Below are positions 47,409 to 56,258 of a DNA stretch of 64,000 nucleotides, piece by piece. Both the position numbers and the translations under genes were made by a program. The stretch comes from DASQMT01 sp963827335. GTDB taxonomy: Bacteria; Actinomycetota; Thermoleophilia; Solirubrobacterales; Solirubrobacteraceae. The stretch is from contig CAWHAP010000015.1 in assembly GCA_963827335.1 (NCBI GenBank), positions 1,005,123 to 1,069,122 of the forward strand. Direction: 5' to 3'. The notes beneath the pieces are model-generated. The model saw only the letters and a program-made list of their open reading frames with translations. It made no database searches and was not told where the DNA came from. The number at the start of each line of letters is the position of its first letter. Positions within the stretch are counted from its first letter, which is position 1.

Positions 47409-48416
47409 ATGGCCTCTTCCCCGTTCCGGCGCCGGAAGGCAGCCAAGGCCGTGCGCAACCTCGCGATCGCCGAGGCGGCGCTCGCGCTGGCCAAGGACCG
47501 CCTCGCCCCCGTGACCGGCGGCGGCAGCAGGCGCCCCTCCGGCCGGCTCCTGCTGATCGGCGGCGCGGTGGCCGCCGCGGGCGCCGCCGCGCTGCTCAAG
47601 CGCGACAAGGTCGCCGGGCTGCTCCCGTCGCGCTCCGGCGAGCCGGAGGCGCCGGCCTACGTGCCGCCGCAGCCCTCCAACTACGACGCGCCGGGACCGG
47701 TGGCCAACACGAGCACGCCGGTGCCCGCGCCGGATCCGCAGACCGGCCCCGAGCCGGTCGACGAGGCCGCCGAGGAGGCTGCCGCCGCGGCCGAGGCCGC
47801 CGCGATCGGCGGCACCGCGAGCGACTACGCCGGCGAAGAGCCCGGCGAGCCCGCCGACGAGGCCCACCGCCCGCTCGCCGAGGCGGGCGAGGGCGAGTCC
47901 GAGGGCCAGGAGCAGGCCGAGGCCGGGCTCGCCGACAACGCCTCGTTCCGCGACGACGCGCCGAGCGACGCCGAGCGCCAGATCGAGGACGCGATCGAGC
48001 AGGCCGACCAGCCCACGGAGGGCGAGACGCCCGAGCCGCTCGCCTCCGAGTCCCGGGAGCCCGCCGCCGAGGAGCAGCCGCCCGCCCAGGGCACCTTCCT
48101 GCCGCCCACGCCGCCGTCGGCCGCGGAGCAGCCGCCGGTCGACGAGGCGCCCCCGCCGGCCGACGAGCCCGCGCCGGCCGAGGCCGCGGAGAGCACGCCG
48201 GCCGTCGGCGCGACGGACGAGACGCTGGCCGACACGCCCGGCGGCGGCATCTCCGGCCGCCCGTACGCGGGGCTCGACGAGGTCCCGGCCGAGGCCGGGA
48301 CCGACGCGCCGGCCACCGAGGACGCCGTGCCCGACGGGGCGCCGGAGGCCGAGAAGCCGTCCGACGACTCCGGCGACGACTGGCGCACGTGGTCCGGGCG
48401 CTCGGTCAATCCGTAG
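47409..48416 (+). CDS. Membrane-anchored acidic disordered protein, unknown function
   Basis: 335 residues from ATG 47409 (GAGGAG upstream). A basic helix with FRRRKAAKAVRNLAIAEAAL precedes a weak membrane segment near 48-63 (LLLIGGAVAAAGAAALL). After this almost the whole protein is Pro/Ala/Glu-rich and acidic (pattern EEAAAAAEAAAIGG, EEQPPAQGTF). It ends DDWRTWSGRSVNP. It shows no fold that I recognise. Composition resembles the linker of the LytR_C protein at the window start. Confidence 0.65.
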   Translation: MASSPFRRRKAAKAVRNLAIAEAALALAKDRLAPVTGGGSRRPSGRLLLIGGAVAAAGAAALLKRDKVAGLLPSRSGEPEAPAYVPPQPSNYDAPGPVANTSTPVPAPDPQTGPEPVDEAAEEAAAAAEAAAIGGTASDYAGEEPGEPADEAHRPLAEAGEGESEGQEQAEAGLADNASFRDDAPSDAERQIEDAIEQADQPTEGETPEPLASESREPAAEEQPPAQGTFLPPTPPSAAEQPPVDEAPPPADEPAPAEAAESTPAVGATDETLADTPGGGISGRPYAGLDEVPAEAGTDAPATEDAVPDGAPEAEKPSDDSGDDWRTWSGRSVNP

Positions 48417-48423
48417 CGCCCGT

Positions 48424-49368
48424 GTGAGACTCGGCTTCGCCGTCAAGGTCCTCGGCGACGGGGGCCTGCCCAGCCACGACGCCCGCCGCTGGCAGTCCGG
48501 ACCGCACCTGCGCCACTCGCTCGCGGCGCTCGACGCGATCCTGGACCACTGCGAGCGGCACGGGATCGGCATGTACCGCTTCACCTCGTCGCTGGCCCCG
48601 TACGCCACGCACCCCGACCTGCCGCAGTTCCACGGCCAGGTCGAGGCGTGCGCCGCGGAGCTGGCCGCGACCGGCGCCCGCGCCGCGGCCGCCGGCATCC
48701 GCCTCTCGACCCATCCCGGCCAGTACGTCGTCCTGAACTCCGAGGACCCCGCGGTGCGGGCCGCGGCGGCGCGCGACGTCGAGCTGCAGGCCGCGCTGCT
48801 CGACGCGATGGGCGCCGGCCCCGAGGCCGTGTGCGTCCTGCACGTCGGCGGCGCGGCGGGCGGCGTCGCAGCCGGCCTCGATCGCTTCGAGGCCGGCCTG
48901 GCGACGCTGTCGGCGCGGGCGCGGGAGCGGCTCGTGATCGAGAACGACGACCGCAGCTACGCGCTCTCCGACGTGCTCGAGCTGCACCGGCGCACGGGCC
49001 TGCGGGTGGTGTGGGACATCCTCCACCACCACTGCCACGACCCGGACGGGATCCCCGACCGCGAGGCGCTCGAGCTCGCTCTGGCCACGTGGCCGGACGG
49101 CGTGACGCCGAAGATCCACTACTCGTCGCCGCGCACGGCGATGGAGGAGCGGGCCAAGCGCGTCGGGCGGCGCGTGGAGCGCCGCTGGGCGCTCCCGCCG
49201 CTGCGCGCGCACGCCGACCTGATCGACCCGATCGGGTTCGAGCACTTCGCCGCCGTGACCGCCGCGGGCCTGGACTTCGACGTGATGCTCGAGGCCAAGG
49301 GCAAGGACCTCGCGCTCCTGCGGCTGCGCGAGCAGCTGGCCGCACGCGACATCACCTCCGCGGCGTGA
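48424..49368 (+). CDS. uvsE: UV-damage endonuclease UvsE/UVDE
   Basis: 314 residues from GTG 48424. The TIM-barrel family motifs are present: FAVKVLGDGG-like start, LSTHPGQYVVLNS, RLVIENDDRSYALSDVLELH, WDILHHHCHDPDGI and the C-terminal DVMLEAKGKDLALLRLREQL. The conserved Glu, His and Asp metal ligands are present. It nicks DNA 5' to UV photoproducts as an alternative to nucleotide excision repair. Confidence 0.93.
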   Translation: MRLGFAVKVLGDGGLPSHDARRWQSGPHLRHSLAALDAILDHCERHGIGMYRFTSSLAPYATHPDLPQFHGQVEACAAELAATGARAAAAGIRLSTHPGQYVVLNSEDPAVRAAAARDVELQAALLDAMGAGPEAVCVLHVGGAAGGVAAGLDRFEAGLATLSARARERLVIENDDRSYALSDVLELHRRTGLRVVWDILHHHCHDPDGIPDREALELALATWPDGVTPKIHYSSPRTAMEERAKRVGRRVERRWALPPLRAHADLIDPIGFEHFAAVTAAGLDFDVMLEAKGKDLALLRLREQLAARDITSAA

Positions 49369-50135
49369 GCGCGGCGTTCTACCGCCGGGACGGCGACGCG
49401 TACGTCCCGTCGGAGCTGACGCGCGGCCCCTGGGATCCGGGCGCCCAGCACGCCGGGCCGCCGTCGGCGCTGCTCGGCCGCGCGGTCGCGGCCGAGGGCA
49501 TGCTCGTCGGCCGGATCACGATCGAGATCCTCCGCCCGGTCCCGCTCGCGCCGCTGGCGGTCGCGAGCCGCGTGGCGCGGCCCGGCCGCAACGTGGAGCT
49601 CGTCGAGGCCACCCTCGCCGAGGCGGAGGGCGCGCGGCGAGAGGTGGCGCGCGCCGCCGCGTGGCGCCTGCGGGTCGACCCGGCTGTCGCGGTCCCGGAC
49701 GAGGAGCCGCCGCCGCCCGGGCCGGACGCGGGCCGCGAGGTCCCGTTCTTCCCCACGGGACAGGCCGTGGGCTACCACACGGCGATGGACTACCGGTTCG
49801 TGGCGGGCGGGTTCGTCGAGCCGGGCCCGGCGGTCGTGTGGATGCGGATGCGCCAGCCGCTCGTGGCCGGCGAGGCGCCGTCGCCGCTCGTGCGCGTGCT
49901 CGTCGCGGCCGACTCGGGCAACGGCGTCAGCGCCGCGCTCGACTACCGCCGCTTCCTGTTCATCAACACGGAGCTGACCGTCCACCTCGTGCGCGAGCCG
50001 GCCGGCGAATGGGTCCGCCTCGACGCGGTCACGCGGCCCGGCACGCTCGGCGTGGGCCTGGCCGAGGCCGTGCTCTCGGACGAGCAGGGCCGCCTCGGGC
50101 GGGCGGCCCAGACGCTGCTCGTGCGCCCGCGCTGA
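49365..50135 (+). CDS. Thioesterase-like protein (TesB/hotdog family)
   Basis: 256 residues from GTG 49365, GTGA-coupled to uvsE. It has a double-hotdog pattern: an N-terminal hotdog with GPWDPGAQHAGPPSALLGRAV and ITIEILRPVPLAPLAV, and a second with VVWMRMRQPLVAGEAPSPLVRVLVAADSGNGVSAALDYRRFLFINTEL in shorter stretches. Such proteins hydrolyse acyl-CoA thioesters. The substrate cannot be told. Confidence 0.82.
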   Translation: MSAAFYRRDGDAYVPSELTRGPWDPGAQHAGPPSALLGRAVAAEGMLVGRITIEILRPVPLAPLAVASRVARPGRNVELVEATLAEAEGARREVARAAAWRLRVDPAVAVPDEEPPPPGPDAGREVPFFPTGQAVGYHTAMDYRFVAGGFVEPGPAVVWMRMRQPLVAGEAPSPLVRVLVAADSGNGVSAALDYRRFLFINTELTVHLVREPAGEWVRLDAVTRPGTLGVGLAEAVLSDEQGRLGRAAQTLLVRPR

Positions 50136-50136
50136 C

Positions 50137-50191
50137 GGATGGACAGAGCGGCCCGCGGCGTCCGGGGGGATCGCCGCAGACCGCTCCATCC
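50137..50191 (+). terminator. Long multi-stem hairpin after the thioesterase gene
   Basis: Two bases after the stop. Stem GGATGG with CCATCC, then AGCGG with CCGCT, then GCGGCG with CGCCGC, around an 11-base loop. The small internal bulges make a 17-pair rod. There is no T-tract. It could be a factor-dependent terminator or an mRNA end protector. The rest of the gap to the kinase gene (50192-50413) holds several short GC-rich inverted repeats and no clear promoter. Confidence 0.5.
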
Positions 50192-50413
50192 TCCCGGGTT
50201 GGCGGCGTCCCGGTCGTCGCCGGGCGCGACCCCACGCCACGAGCATCCGGCGCTCCGGGTTGTCTATGTACGCCGTCAGTCACCAGGACGGCGGGCACGC
50301 CATGGCCATTCCATCCTCCGGGTAGGAATCACGTAGGTGATCGGCAGCACGACGCCGAAGTCCCGCATGGAGGTGGCGGCGGTTCCCCTATCGGCCACAA
50401 TGTGTACGAAGCT

Positions 50414-51937
50414 ATGAGCACGCTGGTCGGCATGTGCCTGAACGGCCGCTACCGCCTGGACGCCCAGATCGGGGCGGGCGGCATGTCGACGGTGTACCGC
50501 GCGTTCGACACGACGCTCGAGCGCCGCGTCGCGGTCAAGCTCATGCACCGCGAGATCGCGTCGGACTCCGACCAGCTCGAGCGCTTCCGCCGCGAGGCGC
50601 GCTCCGTCGCGCAGCTGAGCCATCCGCACATCGTCGGCGTGATCGACGCCGGGGAGGAGGACGGGCGGCCCTACATCGTCTTCGAGTACGTCGAGGGCGA
50701 GACGCTCAAGGACCGGATCCGGCGCATGGGCCGGCTGCCGATCGACGAGGCGATCGCGTACGCGATCGAGATCGCCCGCGCGCTCGGGGCGGCCCACGAC
50801 CGCGCGATCGTGCACCGCGACATCAAGCCCCAGAACGTGCTCGTGGACGAGGAGGGCTCGGCCAAGGTCACGGACTTCGGCATCGCCCGCTCGCTGGAGG
50901 AGGAGGGCCTGACCGCGGACGGGCGCGTGCTGGGCACGACCGACTACGTGTCGCCCGAGCAGGCGCTCGGCCACGACGTCGACGGCCAGTCCGACATCTA
51001 CTCGCTCGGGGTCGTGCTCTACGAGATGCTCACCGGGGACGTGCCGTTCCACGGCGAGAACCAGGTCTCGGTGGCGATGAAGCACGTGCGCGAGGACCTC
51101 CCCGACGTCCAGGTGCTGCGCCCGGAGGTCTCGGCGCGGCTGGCCGCGGTGCTCGACCGCATGACCGACAAGGACCTCGCCGCGCGGCATCCGGACGCCG
51201 CCACGCTCGAGGCCGACCTCGAGGACGCCCTGGCCGCCGAGGCGACGCGCACCGGCAGCTCCACGGGCGAGGCGACCGCGGTCCTGCGCACGCTGCCGGC
51301 CGAGGCGCGCCGCCGGCTGCCGCTCCGGCTGCGCATGCGCCTGCCGGTCCTGCTCCTGCTCGTCATGATCGGCGTGGCGGGCGGGATCGTCTACCTGCTG
51401 TTCGACCAGGCGGCCGAGCGCACCCAGCGGGGCACCGGCACCGGTCAGGCCAAGGCGGCGCCGGGCGAGCAGATCGTGTCGGTCAAGCGCACGTCGGCGA
51501 ACGACTTCGATCCGCTCGGCGACGACAAGGAGGAGCACGGCGACGAGGCGTTCCGCGCGGTCGACCAGGACTCCGGCACGAGCTGGACGACGGAGCAGTA
51601 CACCGGCAACACGCTCAACAAGCCGACCGGCGACCCCGGCGTGGGGCTCTACGTCGACGCCGAGCCGTCGGTCAACGCCCGCTCGCTGGAGATCCAGACG
51701 CCCGAGCCCGGATGGAAGATGGAGATCTACGGCTCGCGCGCCAAGCCGACCGACGAGTGGCCCGCCGGGGCGTGGACGAAGCTCGCCGACGGCACGGTCG
51801 CGAAGGGCAAGCAGACGTTCAAGCTCGACACGGGCGACCGCCGCTACCGCTACTACCTCGTCTGGGTCACCGAGCTGCCGCCCGACAAGGACCAGGTCGC
51901 GATCACGCAGGTGACGCTCTCAGCCCCGAAGGGGTAG
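50414..51937 (+). CDS. Ser/Thr protein kinase with extracytoplasmic F5/8C-like domain
   Basis: 507 residues from ATG 50414. Kinase domain: glycine loop IGAGGMSTVYRAF, Lys in RVAVKLMH (about residue 41), HRDIKPQN near 135, DFGIARS and SPEQALG, ending near 275. One membrane helix lies at about 308-329 (LPVLLLLVMIGVAGGIVYLLF). The outer part (about 350-507) has no PASTA repeats. Instead it has a beta-sandwich-like pattern resembling F5/8 type C domains (WTTEQYTGN, GVGLYVDAEPSVNARSLEIQT, YRYYLVWVTELP). It probably senses an external glycan or ligand. Its mRNA carries three-hairpin motif copy C. Confidence 0.9.
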   Translation: MSTLVGMCLNGRYRLDAQIGAGGMSTVYRAFDTTLERRVAVKLMHREIASDSDQLERFRREARSVAQLSHPHIVGVIDAGEEDGRPYIVFEYVEGETLKDRIRRMGRLPIDEAIAYAIEIARALGAAHDRAIVHRDIKPQNVLVDEEGSAKVTDFGIARSLEEEGLTADGRVLGTTDYVSPEQALGHDVDGQSDIYSLGVVLYEMLTGDVPFHGENQVSVAMKHVREDLPDVQVLRPEVSARLAAVLDRMTDKDLAARHPDAATLEADLEDALAAEATRTGSSTGEATAVLRTLPAEARRRLPLRLRMRLPVLLLLVMIGVAGGIVYLLFDQAAERTQRGTGTGQAKAAPGEQIVSVKRTSANDFDPLGDDKEEHGDEAFRAVDQDSGTSWTTEQYTGNTLNKPTGDPGVGLYVDAEPSVNARSLEIQTPEPGWKMEIYGSRAKPTDEWPAGAWTKLADGTVAKGKQTFKLDTGDRRYRYYLVWVTELPPDKDQVAITQVTLSAPKG

Positions 51938-52011
51938 CTCCGCGGGTCATCCGGACCGCGTTCTGATGGCGGCGCCGGACATCCGTGTCCGGTCGTAACC
52001 GGGCTTCGCCC
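51938..52011 (+). ncRNA. Three-hairpin 3'UTR RNA motif, copy C (after kinase gene)
   Basis: It starts directly after the kinase stop. Hairpin 1 is 51941-51960 (CGCGG, loop GTCATCCGGA, CCGCG). Hairpin 2 is 51975-51992 (CCGGACA, loop TCCG, TGTCCGG). Hairpin 3 is 52001-52011 (GGG-CTTCG-CCC). It ends one base before the stop codon of the convergent ddl gene. Confidence 0.65.
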
Positions 52012-52012
52012 T

Positions 52013-53008
52013 CTAATGACGGCGCTGCCGCTCCAAGCGATGGCGCTCGAGCGCGATCTTCAGCAGGCGGTCGCAGGCCTCGGGCCACGGCACCCCGGTC
52101 GCCTCCCACAGCTTCGGGAACGCCGAGGTCGGCGTCATCCCCGGCAGCGTGTTGAGCTCGTTGACCAGCACGCGCCCACCGTCCTCGACGAAGAAGTCGA
52201 CCCGCGCCAGGCCGGCGCAGCCCACGCGCAGGAACGTCTCGACGGCCAGCCGCCGGACCTCCTCCGCCACGGGCCCGGGGAGCCGGGCGGGCACCTGGAG
52301 CGCGACGCCGCCGTCGGAGTACTTCGCCTCGTAGTCGTACCACTCGGCCCCGCCCAGCAGGACCACCTCGCCCGGCACCGAGGCCTCCGCCGTGCTGAGG
52401 CCGATGACGCCGCACTCGACCTCCATCCCCCCGCTGAAGGCCTCGGCGATCACGAGGCCGTCGTGGGCGAAGGCCCCCTCGAGCGCCGCGTCCAGCTCGC
52501 CCGCGGCCCGCACCTTGGCGATCCCGACCGAGGAGCCCAGCCGTGCCGGCTTGACGAACAGCGGCAGCCCGAGCGCCGCGAGCTCGCCCCGCACGGCGTC
52601 CGGCTCGGCGCGCCAGCGCGCCTCGCGCACGGCCGCGTAGTCGACCTGCGGCACGCCGGCCGCCGCCAGCACGTCCTTGAAGACGATCTTGTCCATGCAC
52701 AGCGAGGACGCGAGCACGCCCGCGCCGACGTAGGGGACGTCGAGCAGCTCGAGCATGCCCTGCACCGTGCCGTCCTCGCCGAACGGCCCGTGCAGCGCCG
52801 GGAACGCGGCGTCCACGCCGAGCAGCCCCCCGCCGGGGGTGAGCGCGAGCGGGAGCCCGTCGGGCCCGCGCCAGCCGCCCTCGCGCTCGAGCAGCACCGG
52901 GACCGGCTCGTGGCCGGCCGCCGCCACGCCGCCGATCGCCGACTCGGCCGAGGCGAGCGAGACCTCGTGCTCCGACGAGCGCCCGCCGTGGAGGATCGCG
53001 ACCCTCAC
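52013..53008 (-). CDS. ddl: D-alanine-D-alanine ligase
   Basis: 331 residues from GTG 53008, GTGA-coupled to pknB. ATP-grasp motifs: the start RVAILHGGRSSEHEVSLAS, FPALHGPFGEDGTVQGMLELL, VKPARLGSSVGIAKV, GLARVDFFVEDGG and VLVNELNTLPGMTPTSAFPKLW. It makes the D-Ala-D-Ala dipeptide for peptidoglycan precursors in the cytosol. It is the last gene of the kinase/PBP cluster. Confidence 0.96.
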   Translation of the reverse strand: MRVAILHGGRSSEHEVSLASAESAIGGVAAAGHEPVPVLLEREGGWRGPDGLPLALTPGGGLLGVDAAFPALHGPFGEDGTVQGMLELLDVPYVGAGVLASSLCMDKIVFKDVLAAAGVPQVDYAAVREARWRAEPDAVRGELAALGLPLFVKPARLGSSVGIAKVRAAGELDAALEGAFAHDGLVIAEAFSGGMEVECGVIGLSTAEASVPGEVVLLGGAEWYDYEAKYSDGGVALQVPARLPGPVAEEVRRLAVETFLRVGCAGLARVDFFVEDGGRVLVNELNTLPGMTPTSAFPKLWEATGVPWPEACDRLLKIALERHRLERQRRH

Positions 53009-54831
53009 GGGACCGGCGTCTCGGTCGGCGCCGGCGTCTCGGTCGGCGCCGGCGTCGGCTCGACCGGCTGTCCGATCGTGATGGTGACCGTGGAGCCACG
53101 CGGTGCCGTGCCGGGCGCCGCCGGATCCTGCTCGATCACCCGTCCGACGCCGGCGTCATCCGCCGCCGGGGCCTCCTCGACGTCGACGTCGAAGCCGGCG
53201 TCCTCGAGCGCCGCCGTCGCCGCTTCCTGCGTCTGCGTGGTCACGTCGGGCACCTCCACCTCGGCCGGCGCCTTGGCCACGACGAGGTTCACCGTGCCGC
53301 CCTTGGCGAGCTGCGCCCCGGCGGCGGGGTCCTGCTCGAGCACCGTCCCGGGATCCTCGTCGGCGGACTCGCGCTCGGTGAAGGCGGCCTTCAGCCCGGC
53401 GTCGCGCAGCTGCTGCGCGGCGTCGTCGCGCGTCGCCCCGACGAGGTCGGGCACCGCCACCTTCTCCTTCCCGCGTGAGACCACGAGCGTCACGGTGGAG
53501 CCCTTGCGCAGCGTCGAGCCCTCGCCCGGCTCGGTCTCGATCACGCGGCCGTTGCGCACCGTGTCGGAGAACTCGCGCTTCTGCGCGGAGCGGAACCCGG
53601 CCTCGCGCAGGCGGTCCGCGGCCTCGTCCGCCGGCAGGCCCTGCACGATCGGCACGGGCGCCTCGCCGGGCCCGCTGGACACCGACAGCGTGACCGTCGA
53701 GCCCTCGTCGGCCTCGCTCCCGCCCTCCGGGTTCTGCCCCGCGACCCGGTCCTCCGCGACGGTGTCGGACTGGATCGGGACGATCTCGACCTCGAACCCG
53801 CGCCCCTGCAGCTGCTGCGTCGCGGCGCCCGTGCGCTTGCCGACCACGTTGGGCACCTCGGCCTGCTCGGGCGTGAGCAGCAGGTACGCCCCGACGGCCA
53901 GGGCCGCGAGGGCCAGCACGACGATCGCGACCGCCGCGACCCGCCCCCAGCGCCGGCGGTCGTCCTCCTCGAGCACGGCGACGGGATCGGGCGGAGGCTC
54001 CGCGTAGCCGGCGAGCGCGCGCTCCAGCGCCTCGATGAACGCGTCGGCGTCCGGGTAGCGCTCGTCGGGGTCCTTGCGCAGCGCGCGGAGCACGACGGTG
54101 TCGAGCGCCGGGGGGATCGCGGGGTTGCGCTGCGTCGGGGGGATCGGCGGCTCGGAGACCTGCTTGAGCGCGATCGTCACCGCGGACTCGGCGTCGAACG
54201 GGAGCGTGCCGGTGAGCAGCTCGTAGAGGACGATCCCCGTCGAGTAGAGGTCGGTGCGCGCGTCGACCGGGTGGCCCTGCGCCTGCTCGGGCGAGAGGTA
54301 CTGCGCCGTGCCCATGATCGACCCGGTCTCCGTCATGTCGGAGGCGCCGGCGCGCGCGATCCCGAAGTCGGTGACCTTCGCGCGGCCCTCGTCGTCGACG
54401 ATCACGTTGTGGGGCTTGATGTCGCGGTGCACGATCCCGCGCCGGTGCGCGAACCGCTCCGCCTTGAGGATCTGGATCACCAGGTCGACCGCCAGCGCCG
54501 GGTCCAGCGCGCCGTGCTCGCGCACGACCTCCTTGAGGTTGCGGCCCTCGAGCAGCTCCATCGCGATGTAGTAGGTGCCGTCCCACGCGCCGCGGTCGAA
54601 CACCTGGACCACGTTGGGGTGCTGCAGGCCGGCGGCGCTGGAGGCCTCGCGGCGGAAGCGCTCGACGAACTCGGCGTCCTCGGCGAAGCGGCGGTAGAGC
54701 AGCTTGAGCGCCACGCGTCGGCCGAGCTGGGTGTCCTCGGCGCAGTAGACGTCCGCCATCCCGCCCGAGCCGATCCGGTCGATGATCCGGTAGCGGCCGT
54801 CGACCATGGTGTCGCGCGCGATCCCCTGCAC
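53005..54831 (-). CDS. pknB: Ser/Thr protein kinase PknB with four PASTA domains
   Basis: 608 residues from GTG 54831, three bases after the PBP stop; ATG 54807 is an alternative. The kinase domain (about 14-275) has IGSGGMADVYCAED, VALKLLYRRF, HRDIKPHNVIVD and DFGIARA. A membrane helix lies near 300-322, followed by four PASTA repeats (beginning VPNVVGKRTG, PIVQGLPADEA, VPDLVGATRDD, VPDVTTQTQEA). A short Pro/Thr tail is encoded by 18-bp direct repeats. It binds muropeptides or lipid II outside and controls wall synthesis and division by phosphorylation. Confidence 0.96.
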   Translation of the reverse strand: MQGIARDTMVDGRYRIIDRIGSGGMADVYCAEDTQLGRRVALKLLYRRFAEDAEFVERFRREASSAAGLQHPNVVQVFDRGAWDGTYYIAMELLEGRNLKEVVREHGALDPALAVDLVIQILKAERFAHRRGIVHRDIKPHNVIVDDEGRAKVTDFGIARAGASDMTETGSIMGTAQYLSPEQAQGHPVDARTDLYSTGIVLYELLTGTLPFDAESAVTIALKQVSEPPIPPTQRNPAIPPALDTVVLRALRKDPDERYPDADAFIEALERALAGYAEPPPDPVAVLEEDDRRRWGRVAAVAIVVLALAALAVGAYLLLTPEQAEVPNVVGKRTGAATQQLQGRGFEVEIVPIQSDTVAEDRVAGQNPEGGSEADEGSTVTLSVSSGPGEAPVPIVQGLPADEAADRLREAGFRSAQKREFSDTVRNGRVIETEPGEGSTLRKGSTVTLVVSRGKEKVAVPDLVGATRDDAAQQLRDAGLKAAFTERESADEDPGTVLEQDPAAGAQLAKGGTVNLVVAKAPAEVEVPDVTTQTQEAATAALEDAGFDVDVEEAPAADDAGVGRVIEQDPAAPGTAPRGSTVTITIGQPVEPTPAPTETPAPTETPVP

Positions 54832-54833
54832 GG

Positions 54834-56258
54834 CTACTGGCCCAGCGCCTCGAGCACGGCCTTCGCGATCGGGGCCGCGGTCACGCCGCCCGTCCCGCCC
54901 TGGAACCGCTCGAGCGTGACCGCGACGGCCACCTCGGGCGTGAAGCACATGAACCACGGCTGGTTGAGGCCGTCGTTGTTGAGCTCCGCCGTGCCGGTCT
55001 TGCCGGCCACCTCGACGCCCTCGAGCGCCGCCGCGGTGCCCGTGCCCTCGCGCACGACGTTCTTCATCATCACCGTGAGGTCGCGCGCCGTCTGGCGCGA
55101 GACCACGCGCTCGGCCTCCTCCGGCTCGATCTCGTCGACCGTGCGCCCATCCGGGTCGACGACCTTCGTGGCGAAGTGCGGCTCGAGCCGCACGCCGCCG
55201 TTGCCGATCGTCTGCGCGACGGAGGCCATCTGCAGCGGCGTCGCGAACAGGTCGCCCTGGCCGATCGCGACGCGGCCGACGTCGACGCGGTCGCTCGTCA
55301 TCGGCACCAGCTTGCCGTCCTTGCGCACGCCGGAGGCGGTCATCTGGCCGTCGGGGTAGTCGAGCGGCGGCTCGGCGTAGAAGCCGAAGCGCTCCATGTA
55401 GTCCTGCATCCGGCCGCGGCCGAGCTGCTCGCCGACCTCGGCCCACACCGTGTTGACCGAGTTCGTGAGCGCGAACGTGAGATCGATGTCGCCGAAGCTC
55501 TCATCGCCGAAGTTGTTCAGCGGCACGCCGGAGATCTCCTTGCCGTTCTCGCCGCTCACGGTCGAGTCCGGCCGGTAGCGGCCGCTGTCGAGCGCGGCCG
55601 CGGCCGTCACGACCTTCATCGTCGAGCCGGGCGGGTAGCCGTTCTGGGTCGCGCGGTTGAGCAGCGGCGCGTTCGCGTCGTCGCGGTTCAGCGCGGCGAA
55701 GCGCCGCGGCTCGCCGAGCCCGTTCGGGTCGTAGCTGGGCGACGAGGCCATCGCCAGCACGCCGCCCGTCTTCACGTCGAGCGCGACGAGCGCGCCCTTG
55801 TGGTCGGACGCCTGGAGCGCCTGCAGCGCCGCGCGCTGGGCGCGGACGTCGAGCGCGGTACGGACGTCGTCGCCCTCGTTCGAGCGCCCCAGGATCGATT
55901 CGAACGCCGTCACGAGCTCGGTGCGCCGGCCGGTGAGCTGGTCGTTGCGCGAGCGCTCGAGGCCGGCGCGGCCGATCGACGTGAACGAGTACCCCACGGC
56001 GTGGGCGAACAGCGCGTCGGTGGGGTAGCGGCGCCCGAAGACGTCGCCGGGGCGGCGCACGGAGCGCGCCAGCACCTCGCCGCCGGCCGCGCGGATCACG
56101 CCGCGGCGGATCTTCTGCTCGGCCAGCAGCTCGCGCTTGTTGAGCGTGTTGTCGCGCAGCGCGGTCGCCTCGAACACGGTCCAGCGCGACGTGAAGGCGA
56201 CGAGCACGCCGAACAGCACCACGAAGAGCGCGTAGAGGCGCAGGACCGGCTTGTTCAT
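54834..56258 (-). CDS. pbpA: Class B penicillin-binding protein (PbpA/FtsI family)
   Basis: 474 residues from ATG 56258, ATGA-coupled to the SEDS gene. One N-terminal membrane helix is followed by a dimerisation domain and the transpeptidase domain with S-x-x-K GSTMK near residue 213, S-x-N as SVN near 266 and KTGT near 419. It cross-links peptidoglycan with the adjacent SEDS polymerase. The compact size matches mycobacterial PbpA. Confidence 0.94.
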   Translation of the reverse strand: MNKPVLRLYALFVVLFGVLVAFTSRWTVFEATALRDNTLNKRELLAEQKIRRGVIRAAGGEVLARSVRRPGDVFGRRYPTDALFAHAVGYSFTSIGRAGLERSRNDQLTGRRTELVTAFESILGRSNEGDDVRTALDVRAQRAALQALQASDHKGALVALDVKTGGVLAMASSPSYDPNGLGEPRRFAALNRDDANAPLLNRATQNGYPPGSTMKVVTAAAALDSGRYRPDSTVSGENGKEISGVPLNNFGDESFGDIDLTFALTNSVNTVWAEVGEQLGRGRMQDYMERFGFYAEPPLDYPDGQMTASGVRKDGKLVPMTSDRVDVGRVAIGQGDLFATPLQMASVAQTIGNGGVRLEPHFATKVVDPDGRTVDEIEPEEAERVVSRQTARDLTVMMKNVVREGTGTAAALEGVEVAGKTGTAELNNDGLNQPWFMCFTPEVAVAVTLERFQGGTGGVTAAPIAKAVLEALGQ

